Source of the DNA: JAYQKL01 sp038142705
Lineage (GTDB): Bacteria; Pseudomonadota; Alphaproteobacteria; RS24
Direction of reading: 5' to 3'
Assembly: GCA_965217015.1 (NCBI GenBank)
Contig: OZ244224.1
Coordinates: forward strand, 186,001 to 250,000
Length of the DNA stretch: 64,000 nt
Shown piece by piece: positions 61,417 to 64,000 of this stretch. Position 1 is the first letter of the stretch; every line of letters starts with the position of its first letter. Under the pieces are notes generated by a model, which was given only the letters and a program-made list of their open reading frames with translations, ran no database searches and had not been told where the DNA came from. The translations under genes and the position numbers were made by a program.

Positions 61417-62130
61417 ATGCGTATTAAAAAATCCCACACATGTTGTCATCACACATCACGGCGGCAATTTCTGTTATTCAGTTTGGCGGCAGGGCTTTAT
61501 TCGAAAGAGGTTTTGGCAGGCAATCACGCTGCAGGTCATGGCGAAAATAAAGTCATGGCGGGGGCGTTTGTTGTGAATGGCGTAACGAAAAAATCTGGTG
61601 ATAGGCTCACAGATGCAGAGCTGAGTGTGCAAACAAACCAGCAGTCTGCCATTGTTGCTATGGGCAGTAATGTGTTTTTAATGGCGCCAGATAGCGATAT
61701 TAGTTTCGAGCTTGATGGAGATAAACGCTTCACGGGGCTTAAGCTTGGGCTTGGGGCGGTGCATAGTGTGTTCACACCTAAGGCCGGCAAGCGGGTGGTG
61801 AAAACCCCGCATGCCACAATTGGTATTCGCGGGACGGGGCATTATGCTGAGGTTCAGCCTGCGCTTAATCGTACCTATAGCTGTTGCTGTTATGGTGAGA
61901 TTGAGATTGAGAATAATGCATCTGGCACACGCGAGGCGCAGCAAACCAGCTATCATGAAGCGCGTATCATCACGGCTGCGGGTGACATTGGGCCAGCGCC
62001 CTATGATGTGCCGCTCAATCATTATGATGACAGCTTGGTGCATCTTGAAAAATTGGCAGGGCGTGAGCCGCATTGGACTTTGCCAAATGGCGAGCTGATT
62101 TTCTTTAACCCTGAAGCTTTACCCAAATAA
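61417..62130 (+). CDS. Tat-exported FecR-domain protein
   Basis: The 237-residue protein starts with a twin-arginine signal (SRRQFLLFSLAAG, RR at 15-16), so it is probably exported folded. The middle has a FecR domain with a typical KTPHATIGIRGTGHYAEV. Then comes a cysteine cluster C156-C157-C158 in TYSCCCYGEIEIEN and a second CC/HH cluster (residues 9-12) before the signal. Lone FecR-domain proteins without a sigma/anti-sigma partner are often cell-surface or stress-related; the role here is unknown. GAGGG precedes the ATG at 61417; longer in-frame starts lie inside the carbonic anhydrase gene. Confidence 0.8.
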   Translation: MRIKKSHTCCHHTSRRQFLLFSLAAGLYSKEVLAGNHAAGHGENKVMAGAFVVNGVTKKSGDRLTDAELSVQTNQQSAIVAMGSNVFLMAPDSDISFELDGDKRFTGLKLGLGAVHSVFTPKAGKRVVKTPHATIGIRGTGHYAEVQPALNRTYSCCCYGEIEIENNASGTREAQQTSYHEARIITAAGDIGPAPYDVPLNHYDDSLVHLEKLAGREPHWTLPNGELIFFNPEALPK

Positions 62131-62135
62131 TCTTC

Positions 62136-62209
62136 ATTAAAAGCCTTTAGGAATGGCTGGTATTTCGTTGGTTTATCTGCCAAAATTCCCATAAAGAAAG
62201 GCTTTTAAT
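62136..62209 (+). promoter_or_regulatory. Long inverted repeat sequestering the clc ribosome site
   Basis: ATTAAAAGCCTTT (62136-62148) and AAAGGCTTTTAAT (62197-62209) form a perfect 13-base inverted repeat. The right arm contains AAAGG, the likely Shine-Dalgarno site, and ends one base before the ATG of the CLC gene. Inside it GGAAT/ATTCC and GGC/GCC can pair further, with a 21-base apical loop. In RNA this would hide the ribosome site. It does not match the fluoride riboswitch pattern known for clc genes. Confidence 0.6.
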
Positions 62210-63970
62210 ATGCCCACAGGCGCGAGTTCTTTTCGCTTTCGTGAAGCGACAGAAAATAGTTTTTACCTGATACTCTCTTTATTGATGGGGGTGGCGGGCG
62301 CTTTTGGCGCGCAGGGGTTTAAGCTGCTTATCGATTTTTTTCAAAAGCAATTCTCAAGCCCTGAACGCACTATGAGCGCCTATCTGGATATTGGCTTTAT
62401 TGGCACACAGGCCAGTCTGAAGCTCGGCGGTTTTCTTCTTATTATAGCGAGCCTAATTGCGATTGTTTTGTTTATCAGTCGCCTGCAAAAATTTTATGGC
62501 GTGGCGGATACGATAGAAGGTGCGCGCCGCCCCAATGCACAGGTGGATATTGGTGGCGGGCTTTATTCCACCCTGATTGCCAGCTTGTCAATTGCTGGCG
62601 GTGCGCCAGTTGGGCAATATGGCCCATTGGTTCATTTTGGCGCGACGCTGGCGGCTATTTTGTCACGCTATGTAAATCTGACCCGAAATGCCTCTGAAGT
62701 GCTGCTGGCGTGCGGCGTTGCGGGGGTGATTTCTGCCGCTTTTGGTGCGCCTATCGCGGCGATATTATTTGTTCATGAAGTTGTGTTGCGGCATTTTTCA
62801 TTACGCACATTCGCGCCGGTGACATTGGCGTCTGTTGTGGCCTATGTGGTGATGTCAAACCTGTTTCCGATTGAGCCTTTTTTAAGCCCCATTAACTTAT
62901 CTATCCGCTCGGCTGATACAATCCTCTTGCTTATTTTAACAGGTCTGGGCGGTGGCATGCTGGCGGCACTCTTTATGCAAATTTGCTTGCGCACTGAACA
63001 GGCGACACCAAAACTCGGTGTGCCGTTTTGGTGTCTGCCATTTATCGGTGCGGTGCTATTATGGGTGGTTGGTATTTATGTGCCGCAAATTTTAGGTCAG
63101 GACATTATTGTCATGAAAGCAGCTATATCGGGGGATATTATGCTCGGCTTATTGATATTGTTCTGTCTGTTGAAATTACTGATGGCGGCGCTGTCTATTT
63201 CCTTTGGGTTTTATGCGGGTGTGTTTGCGCCCGCCCTGTTTATTGGTCTGATGTTTGGTGCGGCTTTTGGCCAAAGCGCGGTGATGGTTTTGGACATGCC
63301 GCCAGCCATTATTGGGTTACTGGCGCTGGCGGGCATGGGCGCGGTGATTTCATCAACCATTGGCGCGCCGATAAGCACAATTATCATTGTGTTTGAGCTG
63401 ACCCATGATTACACCACAACGATTGGGGTGATGGTGTCGATTGTGTTTGCGAATTTACTGTCAAACCGCTTATTTGGGCGCTCTTTATTTGACCGCAAAT
63501 TATTGGCGCGCGGCGTGGATATGTCGATGAGTCGGGGGCAATATAAGCTCTCGCAAACCCCGATAAAACAGCTTGTTTCGCAAGATTATTGCGCATTAAC
63601 AACCGATATGAATTACCAGCAAGCCCTTAAACATATGGTGGCGACAGGCTTTTCAGAGGCCTATTTTCTTGATGAGGACAAAATTCTAATTGGCAAAACA
63701 GATTTGCATAAATTGATGCAATCCGAGAATGATTTAGGGCTAGACCAGCTTGGGCAATTTGCTGATTTTGTGATGTTGCGTGAAGAGATGTCGGTTCTGA
63801 CGGCTATGGAAGAGATGTCTCATTTTATTGGCGAGAGTCTGCCAGTGGTTTCTGATAATGGAGAATTGATTGGCATTGTCACAGAAGCTGATATATTCCG
63901 TTATTATCTTTCGATAAATGAGCAAAGCCACGCAGAAGAGACCGTTTCGAGCCAGGTAGGCGCGTCATGA
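62210..63970 (+). CDS. CLC-family chloride channel-like protein with CBS domains
   Basis: The 586-residue protein has the CLC membrane fold (about 1-430) and two C-terminal CBS domains (about 445-565). Landmarks are IEGARRP near residue 103, GQYGPLVHFGATLA (134-147), FGAPIAAILFVHE and GFYAGVFAPALFIG. The filter GSGIP is replaced by YGVAD (96-100), the gating glutamate by Y137 and the inner proton glutamate by V191. The CBS pair may bind nucleotides. The ATG at 62210 follows the hairpin described above. Its stop overlaps the next gene by four bases. Confidence 0.88.
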   Translation: MPTGASSFRFREATENSFYLILSLLMGVAGAFGAQGFKLLIDFFQKQFSSPERTMSAYLDIGFIGTQASLKLGGFLLIIASLIAIVLFISRLQKFYGVADTIEGARRPNAQVDIGGGLYSTLIASLSIAGGAPVGQYGPLVHFGATLAAILSRYVNLTRNASEVLLACGVAGVISAAFGAPIAAILFVHEVVLRHFSLRTFAPVTLASVVAYVVMSNLFPIEPFLSPINLSIRSADTILLLILTGLGGGMLAALFMQICLRTEQATPKLGVPFWCLPFIGAVLLWVVGIYVPQILGQDIIVMKAAISGDIMLGLLILFCLLKLLMAALSISFGFYAGVFAPALFIGLMFGAAFGQSAVMVLDMPPAIIGLLALAGMGAVISSTIGAPISTIIIVFELTHDYTTTIGVMVSIVFANLLSNRLFGRSLFDRKLLARGVDMSMSRGQYKLSQTPIKQLVSQDYCALTTDMNYQQALKHMVATGFSEAYFLDEDKILIGKTDLHKLMQSENDLGLDQLGQFADFVMLREEMSVLTAMEEMSHFIGESLPVVSDNGELIGIVTEADIFRYYLSINEQSHAEETVSSQVGAS

Positions 63971-64000
63971 AACTACAGACCCATCTAAAAACCAAGCAAT
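63967..64000 (+). CDS. Start of a gene coupled to the CLC gene, truncated by window end
   Basis: An ATG at 63967 overlaps the CLC stop codon (ATGA) and the frame stays open to the window end, encoding MKLQTHLKTKQ. Only 11 codons are visible, so no product can be named. Confidence 0.55.
   Translation, partial: MKLQTHLKTKQ

Noticed and set aside
62131..62209. Fluoride riboswitch before the CLC gene
   Set aside because: CLC genes often have one, but the required conserved blocks, including the CUGAUG part, are absent; only a simple long hairpin is seen.
1..64000. CRISPR array, prophage, insertion sequence or restriction/defence island
   Set aside because: No spaced identical repeats, transposase, integrase, capsid or nuclease cluster was found; gene content is ordinary for the chromosome.

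Overview
The window is a gene-dense stretch (about 60 protein genes, one tRNA, no gap over 200 bases) of a marine alphaproteobacterium, most likely SAR116-like ('Candidatus Puniceispirillum' type). The placement is an inference from content: a CtrA cell-cycle regulator, the alphaproteobacterial orders ruvC-ruvA-ruvB-ybgC-tolQRAB-pal-cpoB, serC-serA and zwf-pgl-edd-glk-eda, an RpoH/RluD/small membrane protein cluster, and a green-tuned proteorhodopsin. There is no insertion sequence, prophage or CRISPR array.

Layout. 1-8845: yebC (5' truncated), the Holliday-junction genes ruvCAB and the Tol-Pal envelope system in one plus-strand run with start/stop overlaps. 8829-20210: housekeeping genes tilS, ftsH, folP, glmM, thiD, an aspartyl protease, serC-serA behind a structured leader, and purA. 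20231-26655: mostly minus strand: a sodium/solute symporter, a G-run array, rpoH, rluD (start codon overlapping a divergent membrane-protein gene), an EipA/DUF1134 protein, cysQ and ctrA. 26779-27948: mnmA.

28027-43227 looks like a carbohydrate module. A LytS/LytTR-type two-component pair precedes a TonB-dependent receptor, an exported GH3 beta-glucosidase and a sodium/sugar symporter. Converging on these is the complete glucose-to-pyruvate Entner-Doudoroff operon (zwf, pgl, edd, glk, eda) with a LacI-family regulator upstream and a LacI-type palindrome before zwf. The inferred flow is outer-membrane uptake of a beta-glucan or oligoglucoside, periplasmic cleavage to glucose, sodium-driven import, phosphorylation by Glk and oxidation through the Entner-Doudoroff route.

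43391-48798: an AhpD-like protein, a CAT-anticodon tRNA, a SulP transporter, a TIGR03643-type small protein, and a cytochrome bd oxidase cydAB with a 35-residue DUF2474-type subunit gene. 48810-55508 (minus): an apparent operon of TonB receptor, TPR-sulfotransferase, BCCT transporter and MarR regulator. 55691-59650: small envelope proteins (unknown secreted protein, NfeD/SPFH pair, EI24-like, DUF2628-like) and a ThuA-like protein. 59841-64000: proteorhodopsin, beta-carbonic anhydrase, a Tat-exported FecR-domain protein, and a CLC-family protein with unusual filter residues, whose Shine-Dalgarno region lies in a long perfect inverted repeat; a coupled gene then runs off the end.

The strongest leads for a second look are the CLC variant and its leader hairpin, the TonB receptor/sulfotransferase operon, the Tat-FecR protein, the G-run array, and the light/inorganic-carbon neighbourhood around the proteorhodopsin.
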